Source of the DNA: BJHL01 sp040378885
GTDB lineage: Bacteria; Planctomycetota; Phycisphaerae; Phycisphaerales; UBA1924
Assembly: GCA_046316615.1 (NCBI GenBank)
Contig: JBKDAN010000038.1
Location: forward strand, 1-64,000
Reading direction: 5' to 3'
Length of the DNA stretch: 64,000 bases
Shown piece after piece: positions 26,073 to 35,535 of this stretch; position 1 is the stretch's first letter, and every line of letters starts with the position of its first letter. The notes beneath the pieces were generated by a model, which did not search any database, was not told the DNA's origin, and saw only the letters and a program-made list of their open reading frames with translations. Both the position numbers and the translations under genes were made by a program.

Positions 26073-27839
26073 CTATTCCATCTCGGGGCGCTGATCGCTG
26101 CCACCGCCATCACGGTGATACGCCGGTGGACCAGTTTTGGGCCGATTGCCGAATGCGCCGCCGGATGTCTGCGGTTTGACGTTGACGTCGAAGGGCGCGT
26201 CGCCACCGCTGCCGCCTGCGTCGAACGGCTGAGCGCCGCCTTGAATCCAACTGGGCCCCCCGCCAAAGTCCGCCGCTGCTTGCGAAGGTGTCGCGTAACC
26301 GCCACCACCACCGCCGCCACCCCCACCACCTTGCTGCTTGGCTGGCGGCGCACTCGGCATCTCGTACCCGCCCGGGGCCTGACTGTGCTGATCCAGACTC
26401 TTGAAGCGCGTCGTCTTGTTGTCCCACGCGAGCTTGACGACACCCGTGGGGCCGTTACGTTGCTTGGCGATGATGAGTTCCGCGATGCCGACCTTGTCAG
26501 GATTCTCCAGCTTCCAATTTTCATCCTGCACGTGGTAGTACTCCTCACGGTGCAGAAGAATGACAACGTCCGCGTCCTGCTCGATGCTGCCCGATTCACG
26601 CAGATCGCTCATACGAGGACGATTGCCTTCGCGGTTTTCGCTGCCGCGGTTGAGCTGGCTCAGACAGATGACTGGCACATTGAGTTCGCGTGCGAGGGAC
26701 TTGACGCCGCGCGAAATCGTGCTGACTTCCACCTGACGACTCTCGCGCGCGGCGCCAGGCGCACTCATGAGCTGCAGATAGTCGATCATGATGCACTTGA
26801 TGCCGTACTGCGCGGCCATGCGTCGTGCGCGGGCTCGCAGGTTCAGCACCGTCAGGTCAGGCGAGTCGTCGATATAGATGGGCGCGTGCTTGAGATCTTC
26901 GGCGGCGACAATGAGTTCGCGCAAGTCGCGATCGGAGATTTTGTGACCACCACGCAGCGACTGGCCCGACACCCCCGATCGCGCGCTCAGCAGACGCTGC
27001 ACGATTGCGCCCTTGCTCATTTCGAGACTGAAGAAGCCGACGGGTGACTGCTTGCCGCTGGCTTGGCCTGCGATGAGGCCGCCCATGGCCATCTGCTCGG
27101 CGAGGTTCATTGCCAAGGCCGTTTTGCCCATTGACGGTCTTGCAGCGATGATGATGAATTCGCCCGGCTGGAAGCCGCGGAGCATCTCATCAAGGTCGTA
27201 GTAGCCCGTCGCGACGCCGCTGTAGCCGCCGCCCTCAAAGTCGGCCTTTTCGATGCGCTGCAGTTCGAGTTCGAGCAGTTCGGCGAGGCTTTGCGGATCG
27301 CTCGACGCGGCCTCCTGCGCGATCTCAAACACGGCCATCTCGGCTTTGTCGAGCACTTCGCGCGCGCCTTCGGGGCCTAGTTCGCCTGTGTGATACGCGT
27401 CGTAGATGATCTGGCCCGCCGTGTCGATCAGCCGGCGGAGTTTGGCCTTCTCACCCACGATGCGGGCGAAGTGCGGCGCGTTGGTCGCCGCAGGCACGCT
27501 GTTGGCGAGAGTTTCCAGGTAGTCAACGCCGCCGCACAGGTCGAGCACTTTGCGATCGCGGAGCAAGTCGATGAGCTGCACCAAGTCGCCTGTGTTGCGC
27601 TGGTCGTACAGATCGATAATGGCCTGGTAGATGTGGCCGTGCTTCTCGTCGTAGAAGTCCTTGGACCCGCGCAGGAAGGGCAGGGCCTCGGGGATGATCT
27701 TGGGCTCAAGAATGAGCGAGCCCAGCAGACACATCTCCGCTTCAAGCGCGTAGGGCGGCTGGCGATCAAACAGTTCCTGCGCAGAGATCTGCGGCCTGTT
27801 CTCGCGCTTCTTCCAGTTGCCTTTGCCTTCGTCCGCCAT
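26073..27839 (-). CDS. dnaB: Replicative DNA helicase DnaB with long Gly-rich C-terminal tail
   Basis: The ATG at 27839 is preceded by GGGAAG; an ATG at 27848 is also possible. The protein has 588 residues against about 450-470 in typical DnaB. The N-terminal domain starts near residue 25 (PPYALEAEMCLLGSLI). The RecA-fold motor has Walker A ARPSMGKT at 234-241, Walker B CIMIDYLQLMS and the arginine-finger region SDLRESGSIEQDADVV. After the motor a run of eleven glycines and about 90 residues of Gly/Pro/Ser-rich sequence end in EME. The motor is intact, so helicase function at the replication fork is expected; the tail is unusual. It is divergent from pdxH with about 220 bases between. Confidence 0.96.
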   Translation of the reverse strand: MADEGKGNWKKRENRPQISAQELFDRQPPYALEAEMCLLGSLILEPKIIPEALPFLRGSKDFYDEKHGHIYQAIIDLYDQRNTGDLVQLIDLLRDRKVLDLCGGVDYLETLANSVPAATNAPHFARIVGEKAKLRRLIDTAGQIIYDAYHTGELGPEGAREVLDKAEMAVFEIAQEAASSDPQSLAELLELELQRIEKADFEGGGYSGVATGYYDLDEMLRGFQPGEFIIIAARPSMGKTALAMNLAEQMAMGGLIAGQASGKQSPVGFFSLEMSKGAIVQRLLSARSGVSGQSLRGGHKISDRDLRELIVAAEDLKHAPIYIDDSPDLTVLNLRARARRMAAQYGIKCIMIDYLQLMSAPGAARESRQVEVSTISRGVKSLARELNVPVICLSQLNRGSENREGNRPRMSDLRESGSIEQDADVVILLHREEYYHVQDENWKLENPDKVGIAELIIAKQRNGPTGVVKLAWDNKTTRFKSLDQHSQAPGGYEMPSAPPAKQQGGGGGGGGGGGYATPSQAAADFGGGPSWIQGGAQPFDAGGSGGDAPFDVNVKPQTSGGAFGNRPKTGPPAYHRDGGGSDQRPEME

Positions 27840-28057
27840 GACGTTCATCTTCCCTGACAAGTGCTGCCACGTCGTGAGGAGCACGCCGATCGCGCGGTTG
27901 CACACGCCGAACCAACAACGTAGCACCTCCCCGCGCGCACGCGGACGCAGCGATTTGCCAGCCGCCAAACAGTTCAGAACTTACTCACACGAGTTGTCCA
28001 CATCTTCAAGCAATCGCGTCTGCATCGATGCCGCGACCAATACGAATACACTCGTCT

Positions 28058-28789
28058 ATGGCCGATCTTTCAGCCTTGCTCGCTCACGTCGCCGTGCCAA
28101 CGTCCGGATATACGCTGCCCACGCCGCTGCCAGTGAAACCGTTTGAGTTGTTCAAACAGTGGTTCAGCGAAGAAACCGCCGCCAGCCGCACACCCAACCC
28201 CAACGCGATGAGTCTCGCGACCATCGACCACGACGGCACGCCAAGTTGCCGCATCGTGCTTTGCCGAGGTATCAACGTCGACAAGGGTTACGTCATTCTG
28301 TATACGAACTACCAGGGGCGCAAAGGCCGCGCGTTGCTCGCCAACCCCCGGGCCGCAATCTCCATGCACTTTGACCACTCGGACCGGCAGGTGCGGATCG
28401 AGGGCTTCGTGGTGCAAAGTCCTGCGGCAGAGAGTGATGCGTACTTCCAGAGCCGCCGATGGGAGAGTCGTCTGGCAGCATGGATGAGCGACCAGAGCCA
28501 GCCGATTCAGTCGCGCGAGGAGCTGCTGGGCCGGGCCGGCTCGGTTATTGAGAAGCTCCAGCTCAATCCGGCTGAACTGCTGGAACGGGGGAATGAAGTT
28601 TTCATCCCCCGGCCCCCCCACTGGGGCGGATTCAGGCTGTACGCCCGGGTGATTGAGCTGTGGCTGGGCGGCCCGGGTAGACTGCACGATCGTGCGGTGT
28701 GGCGGCGCGAGATCCCCCTTTGTGGTTCATGGGAACAGGCAGACGCGACGGCGGCGGCAGACTGGTTGGGCTCACGTTTGCAGCCGTGA
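28058..28789 (+). CDS. pdxH: Pyridoxamine 5'-phosphate oxidase
   Basis: PdxH uses FMN and oxygen to oxidise PMP or PNP to pyridoxal phosphate. The 243-residue product (ATG at 28058) shows the family blocks in order: NPNAMSLATID, SCRIVLCRGI, YVILYTNYQGRKGRAL, FVVQSPAAESDAYFQSR with WMSDQSQPI, then PRPPHWGGFRLYARVIELWLG ending in DRAVW. An upstream in-frame ATG at 28028 is less likely because the sequence there shows no conservation pattern. No strong Shine-Dalgarno is visible. The gene is divergent from dnaB. Confidence 0.93.
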   Translation: MADLSALLAHVAVPTSGYTLPTPLPVKPFELFKQWFSEETAASRTPNPNAMSLATIDHDGTPSCRIVLCRGINVDKGYVILYTNYQGRKGRALLANPRAAISMHFDHSDRQVRIEGFVVQSPAAESDAYFQSRRWESRLAAWMSDQSQPIQSREELLGRAGSVIEKLQLNPAELLERGNEVFIPRPPHWGGFRLYARVIELWLGGPGRLHDRAVWRREIPLCGSWEQADATAAADWLGSRLQP

Positions 28790-28917
28790 ATTCTTTCGAT
28801 GGGCTTTCCCCAAAATGTGGGCATCTTCACCAAATCGCGTCGTCGGACTGACCGATGATGCGGGCACGGCTGTCGTTTGAAGGAACCGGCATCGGGGTGT
28901 CGTGCGAGGATGGCAGA

Positions 28918-30150
28918 ATGAAGCTACGTAGCCAGATCAGCGCGAGCGAATTGGGAGACCTCTACCAATTGCTTGATCGCAAGTTGGATGGCGTCGGGCT
29001 GAACAGTCAGCCTGAGGTGGCTATCAAGCTGCTGGAGATCTCGCGGAACAAGAACGCTCAGCTTGCGGACTACGCCAAGCTCATTCGCAACGACCAGGCG
29101 GTCTCGGGCCGCGTGCTGCGTCTTGCGAACTCGGCGTTCTTTGCACAGCGCCGACCGGTCACGACTATTGACCGCGCGTGCGTGGTGCTGGGCACCGATC
29201 GCCTGAAGGCTGTGTCGCTGGGCTTTCACCTGAGCCGCGCGTGTCAGACGGGCGGCGACAAGGAATACTCACGCAAGATCTGGGGCGAGAGTCTGTATCG
29301 CGCATGTCTGGGTGCGCAGCTTGCGAAAGTCGCCGCTCCGGGGCTGGTGAGTGAGGCGTTTGTGATCGGCCTGATGATGGACGCGGGGCTCCCCATCATG
29401 ACATCGCTTCTCAAGGATGAGTTCCGTTCGCTGCGAGATCAGAAGCTGTCACCGGGCCGGCAGGCGCGCGTGGAGTATGACACGCTGCCCTTCACGCACG
29501 TCGATGTGATGACGGCGCTGATGCACAAGTGGAAGCTGCCTGAACTTCTAGTGAAGCCCATCGAACTGCATCACACCAAGCCGCCCGAAACGCGGAAGGA
29601 TGACCCGCTCTCGCGCCTGCATCGCGTCGCGTATGTGGTGGGACTGATTGAACTTGACAGCAGCGGCGAAGGCGTGAAGCCCGTAAACGAGACGACTCCG
29701 GGCGTCAAGACGGCGCAGCGCATCTTGACGATGACTGACGGCGAGCTTGAAGCCACCGTGACGGCAAGCGTGAATGAATACAGCCTGACGAGCGAGATGT
29801 TCAAGGAGATCGCCGACGGGCTGACCAATCTCGATGAACTGATGGACACCGTGCAGCGATCGCTGGTTGAGGCGGTCGACAGCGTGATCGAAGCTGATCT
29901 GGTCTCGGGCGAAGAGGGCAAGCCGATTGAACGCCTGGTGTTCCAGGGCCGGTCGCTCGAACTGTCCTGCGATGAAGACGGTCTGGCGACGGTGTATCTG
30001 GTGGACAGTCAGGGCACACGGCTGGTGAGCCATCGCTTTGTGCCGGCACAGGCGCGATTGCAGGAGATCTGCGAGGCGCTGGGCTTGGAAGCCGCGGCAC
30101 CCGCTGAACTCGACAAGCTGCAGCAGTCCGTGCGTCGCCTTGCGGCGTGA
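28918..30150 (+). CDS. HDOD-domain signalling protein
   Basis: The ATG at 28918 follows GAGGA with eight bases of spacing. The 410-residue product has an HDOD domain over residues ~15-230, with the usual order of helices: LLEISRNKNAQLADYAKLI, then QAVSGRVLRLANSAFF and VVLGTDRLKAVSL. This is the HD-related output domain that lacks the full HD metal residues. The C-terminal ~170 residues include a helical segment and a short beta domain. HDOD proteins take part in signal transduction, often with cyclic-di-GMP-linked partners; a PilZ gene lies 5 kb away. No signal peptide or membrane segment was seen. Confidence 0.85.
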   Translation: MKLRSQISASELGDLYQLLDRKLDGVGLNSQPEVAIKLLEISRNKNAQLADYAKLIRNDQAVSGRVLRLANSAFFAQRRPVTTIDRACVVLGTDRLKAVSLGFHLSRACQTGGDKEYSRKIWGESLYRACLGAQLAKVAAPGLVSEAFVIGLMMDAGLPIMTSLLKDEFRSLRDQKLSPGRQARVEYDTLPFTHVDVMTALMHKWKLPELLVKPIELHHTKPPETRKDDPLSRLHRVAYVVGLIELDSSGEGVKPVNETTPGVKTAQRILTMTDGELEATVTASVNEYSLTSEMFKEIADGLTNLDELMDTVQRSLVEAVDSVIEADLVSGEEGKPIERLVFQGRSLELSCDEDGLATVYLVDSQGTRLVSHRFVPAQARLQEICEALGLEAAAPAELDKLQQSVRRLAA

Positions 30151-30167
30151 CGGTCGACTCTGCATAC

Positions 30168-30213
30168 CAAAAGAAAAAACCCGGCACTCACAGAACAGAG
30201 GCGAGCACCGGGT
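30168..30213 (-). terminator. Minus-strand terminator between convergent HDOD and UDG genes
   Basis: Read on the minus strand, ACCCGGTGCTC (30213-30203) pairs with GAGTGCCGGGT (30189-30179), using two G-U wobbles, and is followed by TTTTTTCTTTT. It lies about 190 bases past the uracil-DNA glycosylase stop. On the plus strand the wobbles become mismatches, so orientation favours the minus-strand gene. Confidence 0.55.
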
Positions 30214-30400
30214 CTCGTGGGGGTCGTGATTGGCGTCGCAGTTTTGCGACACCATCTATCCGCATGGATGCGCGAGAGGTTGCAGGCCGAGGCAGAAAAA
30301 ATTGTGACACGCGGAAAATGGGTGGAAACAGCTTGAATCTGAAGGAGTTGCGTGATGCCAGCATCCGGCCGCCCCTGAGAAGCTGTCCGCCACGAGCGCA

Positions 30401-31336
30401 TCACTCCGCGCCGGCAGGCGGCTTGGCGACGGCCTTGAGGCCCAGCTTCTTGACGACATGCCACAGGTCGCTCCAGACCTTCATGCGGTTCTCGTCGTTG
30501 TACGCGCGGAGCAAGTACGCCGGGTGATACGTCGGCATGAGAGGGATGAGTGAACCATCAGGCAACTTGAGTGTGCGCCAGTTGTTGCGCAGCTTCGCCA
30601 TCGGTTCGTCGCTCTTCAGCAGCGTGCGCGTGGCGGGCAGGCCCAGCGTCACGATGGCCTCGGGCTTGATGATGGCCAACTGCTCCATCAGGTACGGTTC
30701 ACACAAACCGGCTTCGAAACTGGTCGGCGTGGCGTTGTTGGGCGGGCGCGTCTTGAGGACGTTGCAGATGTAGACGGTCTCGCGCGAGAGGCCCATCGCG
30801 GTGATCATCTTGTTGAGCAGTTGGCCGCTCCGACCGACGAATGGCTTGCCTTCGCGGTCTTCTTCTTCGCCCGGGGCTTCGCCCACGAAGACCAGTCGCG
30901 ACGCGGGGTCGCCATCGCCCCAGACGATGGTGTGATGATCGGTCACAAAGCACTCGTGCGGGGCGTCGAGGGTGTACTTCTCCAGCAATGCGGCGAGCGC
31001 CCGCGTCTTGTACGCACGATCGTCTTCACCCTTCTCCTGAGGGGGACGCTTCCAGTTAGCCATGGTGCCGCGCGGGGATGGACGGGGTTCTTTCACGGGC
31101 TGCTGCTCGGGAACCGCGATCGTCACGCGGGCCGCGGGGCGAGCGACGGGGGCGGAACGGATGTCTTCGATGGGCTTGACTGGCGGCGGCGCCGCGACGG
31201 GCGGAGCGTCCACCACCACGACCTGCTCGGGCTCATCCGCAGTCACGCGATACGCCGGCACAAAGTCCACGCCCAGCAGCTTCGCGGTTTGCGCGTGCTG
31301 GCGGACAAGCTGCGGCAGGCGGGCGTCGGTGGACAT
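30401..31336 (-). CDS. Uracil-DNA glycosylase, family 4/5-like, with N-terminal extension
   Basis: The protein has 311 residues (ATG at 31336). The first ~115 residues are a Pro/Ala-rich extension not found in the ~200-residue family-4 enzymes. The catalytic domain follows the family-4 pattern: V151-G-E-A-P-G-E-E-E-D with GKPFVGRSGQLLNKM (uracil pocket and water-activating region) and HPAYLLR near the end. Of the four cluster cysteines of family-4 UDG, here C129 and C212 remain, the KCRPP cysteine is T196 and the first of the CxxC pair is lost. A cysteine appears instead at C191 (YICN). The enzyme removes uracil from DNA. The missing ligands suggest an altered or absent iron-sulfur cluster. 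Confidence 0.88.
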   Translation of the reverse strand: MSTDARLPQLVRQHAQTAKLLGVDFVPAYRVTADEPEQVVVVDAPPVAAPPPVKPIEDIRSAPVARPAARVTIAVPEQQPVKEPRPSPRGTMANWKRPPQEKGEDDRAYKTRALAALLEKYTLDAPHECFVTDHHTIVWGDGDPASRLVFVGEAPGEEEDREGKPFVGRSGQLLNKMITAMGLSRETVYICNVLKTRPPNNATPTSFEAGLCEPYLMEQLAIIKPEAIVTLGLPATRTLLKSDEPMAKLRNNWRTLKLPDGSLIPLMPTYHPAYLLRAYNDENRMKVWSDLWHVVKKLGLKAVAKPPAGAE

Positions 31337-31381
31337 GCGGGCAGGATAGGAAGTGCGAGGACACACGCAGCGCGTGGGTAA

Positions 31382-33532
31382 TCAGACTCGGTCGGCGAAG
31401 AAACGCTTGAGTACGTGCTGCAGGCCCAGCGACTTCATCGCGTTGTTCAGCTTGTCGGCAAGGCGGTAGCGCACGTTCTGGCGAATGAGCTCGCGTGCCC
31501 GGGCGTTGACCGCTGCCGCGTCCGTGATCGGCGGGCCGCTGGTTGGCGGATCGAGCATGATCGCATCACCCATGAGCAGTCGCAGCGTGCGCGAGGGATC
31601 ACTCGTCAGTTGCGGATGCTTGGCCATGAGTCGCGCGCGCAGCAAGTGATGGCGTTTGCGACTGAGCGTGTGCATCATGCTGTCGGGGCGTAGACGGTGC
31701 AACACGAGGAACTCGGGAATGACTTCCCCCGTTCCGCCCTGCTCCACGAGCGTGCAGTACAGGTCCCAGTCTTCGTAGGCGGGCAATGTGGTGTCGTAAC
31801 CGCCTGCACGAAGGACCGCTTCACGCTCAAGCAGCGCGACGCAACTGCTCGCGGCGTTCAGCACGGGCATCATGTCGCGGTCGCCGCCCAGTGGGTACCA
31901 GCCGGCGACGGGGCGAGCAGGATCAGTATCAAAGCTGCGGAGTGGCGCGGTGATGAACGCGGCGCCGGGTACTCGCTTCTTGGCCTGCACGAACAGCTCC
32001 AAAGCGCGTTCGTGCAGCATGTCATCGCTATCGAGGGGCACCACCCAGGGGGCCTTGGCGGCGCGAACGCCTTCGTTGCGTGCGTGGCTCAAGCCACCGT
32101 GCACGGCGCGAACGACGCGGGTGTGCACGCCGTCGGCCTTCGCTTCTAGGTCTGCCAGCACAGCAAGTGTTTGCGGATTGGTGCTGCCATCGTCAACGAT
32201 GAGAGTCTCAAAGTCCTGAAAGGTCTGCGAGCGGAGACTTGCGAGCGTCTGCGCGAGAAACTCGTGCGTGTTGTACACGGGCACGATGACACTGAGCTGG
32301 GGCGATGACGCAGCGGGCGCGACCGGCGGCGTAAAGGGCTTGACGCTGGCGACAGCGTCGGCTGTTTCGCGGGCGATGCGTGCCGGATCACACAAACTTG
32401 CAATGCGCTGCGGCGCGGCGGATGCGAGGCGACTACGAAGCTGCGCGTCTAGCAGCGTGCGGCGCAGAACGCGGGCAAGATCTTCCGCATCTTCGCTTCG
32501 AAAGAGCAAGCCGCTGACGTCGTTCTGGATGATCTCGGCCATGCCCCCGGCGTCACTACCCACCACGCACGCGCCACAGGCCATGGCTTCGGTACAGGCG
32601 AAGGGGAAGTTCTCCCACACGCTTGGAACACAGACAACAGTCGCGGATGCGTACAAGGCTCCAAGCTGCGGACGTGAGGCACGCGGTTCAAAGGCAAAAC
32701 GATCGGCAAACGCAGGCTCGATGCGTCGCGTGAGCCATTCGCGCATGCTTGTGCGCAGCGGAGCCGTGTCTGTATCTTCGCCAATGAAGCGGACGCGCAG
32801 GTCGACACCTTCACGCAGCAGTCGCTGTGCGGCATCGAGCAAGATGTGCGGGCCTTTGCGCCATTCGTAGCGACCGGCAAAGACGACAGTGGGCTGCGGG
32901 GCTTCCGCACGCGGCTGGGCGCTCAACTCCGCACGCTGAGATTCGAGCGGAATGGGCAGATGCACCACACGCAGCGGCGTTGTCACACGCTTGCGGATTT
33001 GTGCCGCGATGGCTTCACACGGCGCAAGCAGGATGTCGGCATGCGCGAGCGACCATGCCTCCATGTGCTCGCAGGTCGCGCGTTCTTCTTCGATCCAGTC
33101 ATCGCGGTTGATGGCGCGGATATGACGGATCGTCATGTGCGTGCGAATGCCGATGACCGCGCCGGGAAGCGTGCCCATGGTGCGGCGAGCCCGCAGCGTG
33201 CAGTATGCCTCGCCCAGAAAGTCGGGGAACTCGATGTAGTCGAAGGGATGCGCCACGTGCAACGCTTCGAGCGCGTGACGAGCGCCCAGCGAATAGCGTG
33301 TCAGCTCGCTGGCGTACGCGCGAAGATTCATCGGAAACTTCGCGAGATCAATCAGATGAAAACGAACATCAGAGCGGAGCTGCGGACCTTCGCGCACGCA
33401 ACGGGCATCGTCGGTCAGCACATGCACTTCATGGCCGGCCTGCGCAAGGGCCTGTGCCGCGAGTGACGCGTATGTGCCCGCACCCCATCCGCGGAAGGGC
33501 GCGAACTCTCTGGTGACCAGACATAGACGCAT
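31382..33532 (-). CDS. Bifunctional-looking glycosyltransferase: GT4 fused to GT2
   Basis: The protein has 716 residues. Residues ~1-380 are a GT-B glycosyltransferase 4: REFAPFRGWGAGTYASLAA at the N-terminus, VVFAGRYEWRKGPHILLDA and ACVVGSDAGGMAEIIQND near the nucleotide-sugar site. Residues ~395-640 are a GT-A GT2 domain: SVIVPVYNTHEFLAQTLASL, LIVDDGSTNPQTLAV and VVPLDSDDML, where the DxD metal site is intact. The C-terminal ~80 residues are helical. Such two-domain enzymes build cell-surface or secreted polysaccharides; the sugars transferred are unknown. It stands alone on the minus strand between the UDG and LEA14-like genes. Confidence 0.88.
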   Translation of the reverse strand: MRLCLVTREFAPFRGWGAGTYASLAAQALAQAGHEVHVLTDDARCVREGPQLRSDVRFHLIDLAKFPMNLRAYASELTRYSLGARHALEALHVAHPFDYIEFPDFLGEAYCTLRARRTMGTLPGAVIGIRTHMTIRHIRAINRDDWIEEERATCEHMEAWSLAHADILLAPCEAIAAQIRKRVTTPLRVVHLPIPLESQRAELSAQPRAEAPQPTVVFAGRYEWRKGPHILLDAAQRLLREGVDLRVRFIGEDTDTAPLRTSMREWLTRRIEPAFADRFAFEPRASRPQLGALYASATVVCVPSVWENFPFACTEAMACGACVVGSDAGGMAEIIQNDVSGLLFRSEDAEDLARVLRRTLLDAQLRSRLASAAPQRIASLCDPARIARETADAVASVKPFTPPVAPAASSPQLSVIVPVYNTHEFLAQTLASLRSQTFQDFETLIVDDGSTNPQTLAVLADLEAKADGVHTRVVRAVHGGLSHARNEGVRAAKAPWVVPLDSDDMLHERALELFVQAKKRVPGAAFITAPLRSFDTDPARPVAGWYPLGGDRDMMPVLNAASSCVALLEREAVLRAGGYDTTLPAYEDWDLYCTLVEQGGTGEVIPEFLVLHRLRPDSMMHTLSRKRHHLLRARLMAKHPQLTSDPSRTLRLLMGDAIMLDPPTSGPPITDAAAVNARARELIRQNVRYRLADKLNNAMKSLGLQHVLKRFFADRV

Positions 33533-33631
33533 GATGGAGGATAGCGATCAGGCGGGCGCATGTGATGATCGTGGCAATCACGCGGTGTCACACGCTCGGC
33601 GGATGATTCCACGTTGGAACACGATCTTCGC

Positions 33632-34096
33632 TCATTGCACGCTGGCCGTGCCGGTCACCGGTTGAGCGGGGCGGATGAGTTCGAGGTTGTAGAGCGTGTC
33701 AGCGAGCGCACCGGGCCTGCGGAAGCCGACGCTGCTGCGCAGCGTGAGCGGCGAAGCCAGCGCGGACGCGGGCACGCTTGCGGGCAACTCAAATCGCATG
33801 GCGCCAAAAGGCGGAATGGTCCGCTGCGCATCGCGCGTGCCCGTGTACACCGTCGTGCCGCCGGCTTCGACGCTGTACTGCACGAGCTGCATGGGCACGG
33901 CTTTGGCGTTGGGGTTCTCCGCCAGCACTTCAAACTTCACGAGTGCAAGCTGGTCGGGTTGCTGGGCGGACTGCTCGACTCGCGCGCTGAGCACCTGCAT
34001 CGTGGGCGGCTCAAAGCTCGCCACTTCGCGCACGGTGGAACACGCAGCGAGGGGCAGTGAAAGCAGCACAACGGCAGGGAAAGCGAATCGACGCAT
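33632..34096 (-). CDS. LEA14/WHy-like lipoprotein
   Basis: The ATG at 34096 gives a 154-residue lipoprotein with lipobox LAAC (residues ~15-18); a longer reading from 34153 starts in low-quality sequence. The mature part is a single beta-sandwich with LALVKFEVLAENPNAKAVPM, the NPN/NPNA turn typical of LEA type 2/WHy domains, which in bacteria are stress- or desiccation-associated. The function is not otherwise known. It ends 39 bases upstream of the M20 gene's stop and lies between the glycosyltransferase and the M20 amidohydrolase. Confidence 0.75.
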   Translation of the reverse strand: MRRFAFPAVVLLSLPLAACSTVREVASFEPPTMQVLSARVEQSAQQPDQLALVKFEVLAENPNAKAVPMQLVQYSVEAGGTTVYTGTRDAQRTIPPFGAMRFELPASVPASALASPLTLRSSVGFRRPGALADTLYNLELIRPAQPVTGTASVQ

Positions 34097-34134
34097 GAGG
34101 CGAGGATAGGGCTGTGTGCAGACGCGTTGGAAGA

Positions 34135-35358
34135 TCATGCCTTGAGGGCGCATTCCGTCAGCGCACGGATGCCGATGGGCAGAGCATCGTCATTGAAGTC
34201 AAAATCAGGCTGGTGCAGCGTGGGATAGGTGCTTGCGCCGCGCGGCTTGAGGCCCAGCAGGAAAAAGCAGGCGGGCACGCGCTGGCCGTAGTAGGCGAAG
34301 TCTTCGCCGCCCATGGTGGGCTGCTCGATGGTGTCGACGCAGTCGCCGCCAAACGCGCCGCGGGCGATGCGGAAGAAGGTGTCCGTCGCTTCCGCGTCGT
34401 TCATCGTGACGGGGTAGCCGGGCATCCACTTGATCTGAGCCGAGCAGCCCAGAGCCTGGGCGGTGTTCTCGACGATGGAGAAGAATCGTTCCTTTGCGAG
34501 CGTGCGCATCTGGGGGCGCAGGGTGCGAATCGTGCCGATGAACTTGCAAGTCTCGGGAATGATGTTGTCTGCTGTGCCGGCGTTGATTGCGCCGACGGTG
34601 CAGACGACCGCATCGAGCGGGCTGGCGTTCCGTGAGACGATGGTCTGCAGCGCGTTGATGATCTGTGCACTGGCGACGATGGGATCGTTGCCAAAGTGCG
34701 GGTATGCGCCGTGGGCCTGTGTGCCCTTGATGGTGACTTCAAAGTCATCGGTCGCGGCGAGCAGCGGGCCGACTTTACTTGCGACCTTGCCGACTTCCAC
34801 CGTGGGCCAGCCGTGCAGGCCGAACATCATGCGGACCGGAGCACCAAGACCGCCACCTGACTCACCGGCCAGTGCGCCTTCGTCGCACATGATTTCCGCG
34901 CCGCCGCCGCCTTCTTCAGCGGGTTGAAAGACGAACGCGACAGGGCGCGGGCGGTGCAGCTTGCTGAGCACCTTGGCGGCACCGATGAGCATGGTGGTAT
35001 GGCCGTCGTGGCCGCAGGCGTGCATCTTGCCTTCGGTGCGGCTGCTGTAGCTCTTGCCCGTGCGCTCGGTAATGGGCAGGGCGTCCATGTCGGCGCGAAG
35101 GCCTATGGCCCCCTTGGTTTCATCTGCGGGGTTGCTGGCGGGGAGATAGCCGAGCACGCCGGTGCCTTTGCCGAGGCCGGCCTTGAAGCGGATGCCCGCG
35201 GCGGTCAGTTCGCGCTGGACCACCGAACTGGTGTACTTCTCCTCGAAGCACAGTTCGGGATGCATGTGCAGTTCATGCCGAATCTGCCGGAGTTGCGGAA
35301 GTTCCGCAGCGATCAGGTCGGGCAGGGATTGGGTCTTGTCGGCGACAACTTGAGGCAT
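34135..35358 (-). CDS. M20-family metal-dependent amidohydrolase/peptidase
   Basis: The protein has 407 residues from the ATG at 35358. Metal-binding residues of the M20 dipeptidase-like fold are present: C115, H117 and D118 (KMHACGHDGHT), then E148-E149 (FQPAEEGGGGAEIM) and, later, GLHGWPTVEVG and MGGEDFAYYG. The cysteine at 115 is common in the aminoacylase/hippurate-hydrolase branch. The lid domain (about 185-300) contains VTIKGTQAHGAYPHFGNDP. Likely reactions are removal of acyl groups or amino-terminal residues from N-acylated amino acids; the substrate is unknown. No signal peptide was seen. Confidence 0.9.
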   Translation of the reverse strand: MPQVVADKTQSLPDLIAAELPQLRQIRHELHMHPELCFEEKYTSSVVQRELTAAGIRFKAGLGKGTGVLGYLPASNPADETKGAIGLRADMDALPITERTGKSYSSRTEGKMHACGHDGHTTMLIGAAKVLSKLHRPRPVAFVFQPAEEGGGGAEIMCDEGALAGESGGGLGAPVRMMFGLHGWPTVEVGKVASKVGPLLAATDDFEVTIKGTQAHGAYPHFGNDPIVASAQIINALQTIVSRNASPLDAVVCTVGAINAGTADNIIPETCKFIGTIRTLRPQMRTLAKERFFSIVENTAQALGCSAQIKWMPGYPVTMNDAEATDTFFRIARGAFGGDCVDTIEQPTMGGEDFAYYGQRVPACFFLLGLKPRGASTYPTLHQPDFDFNDDALPIGIRALTECALKA

Positions 35359-35535
35359 GACAGAGGGTAACCGTCTGAAAGACGGACGCGAGCCTGACCC
35401 CTCGGACAGGCACACTCCACCGTGGGAATGCGAAGCGACCGCCAAGAGATTTTGGCATTGTCGCAAGCCACGAATGGCTGGGACCGATGAGAGCAGGGGT
35501 GCCGGGCGGGAGCACATGAAAAGGACGGATACTAC

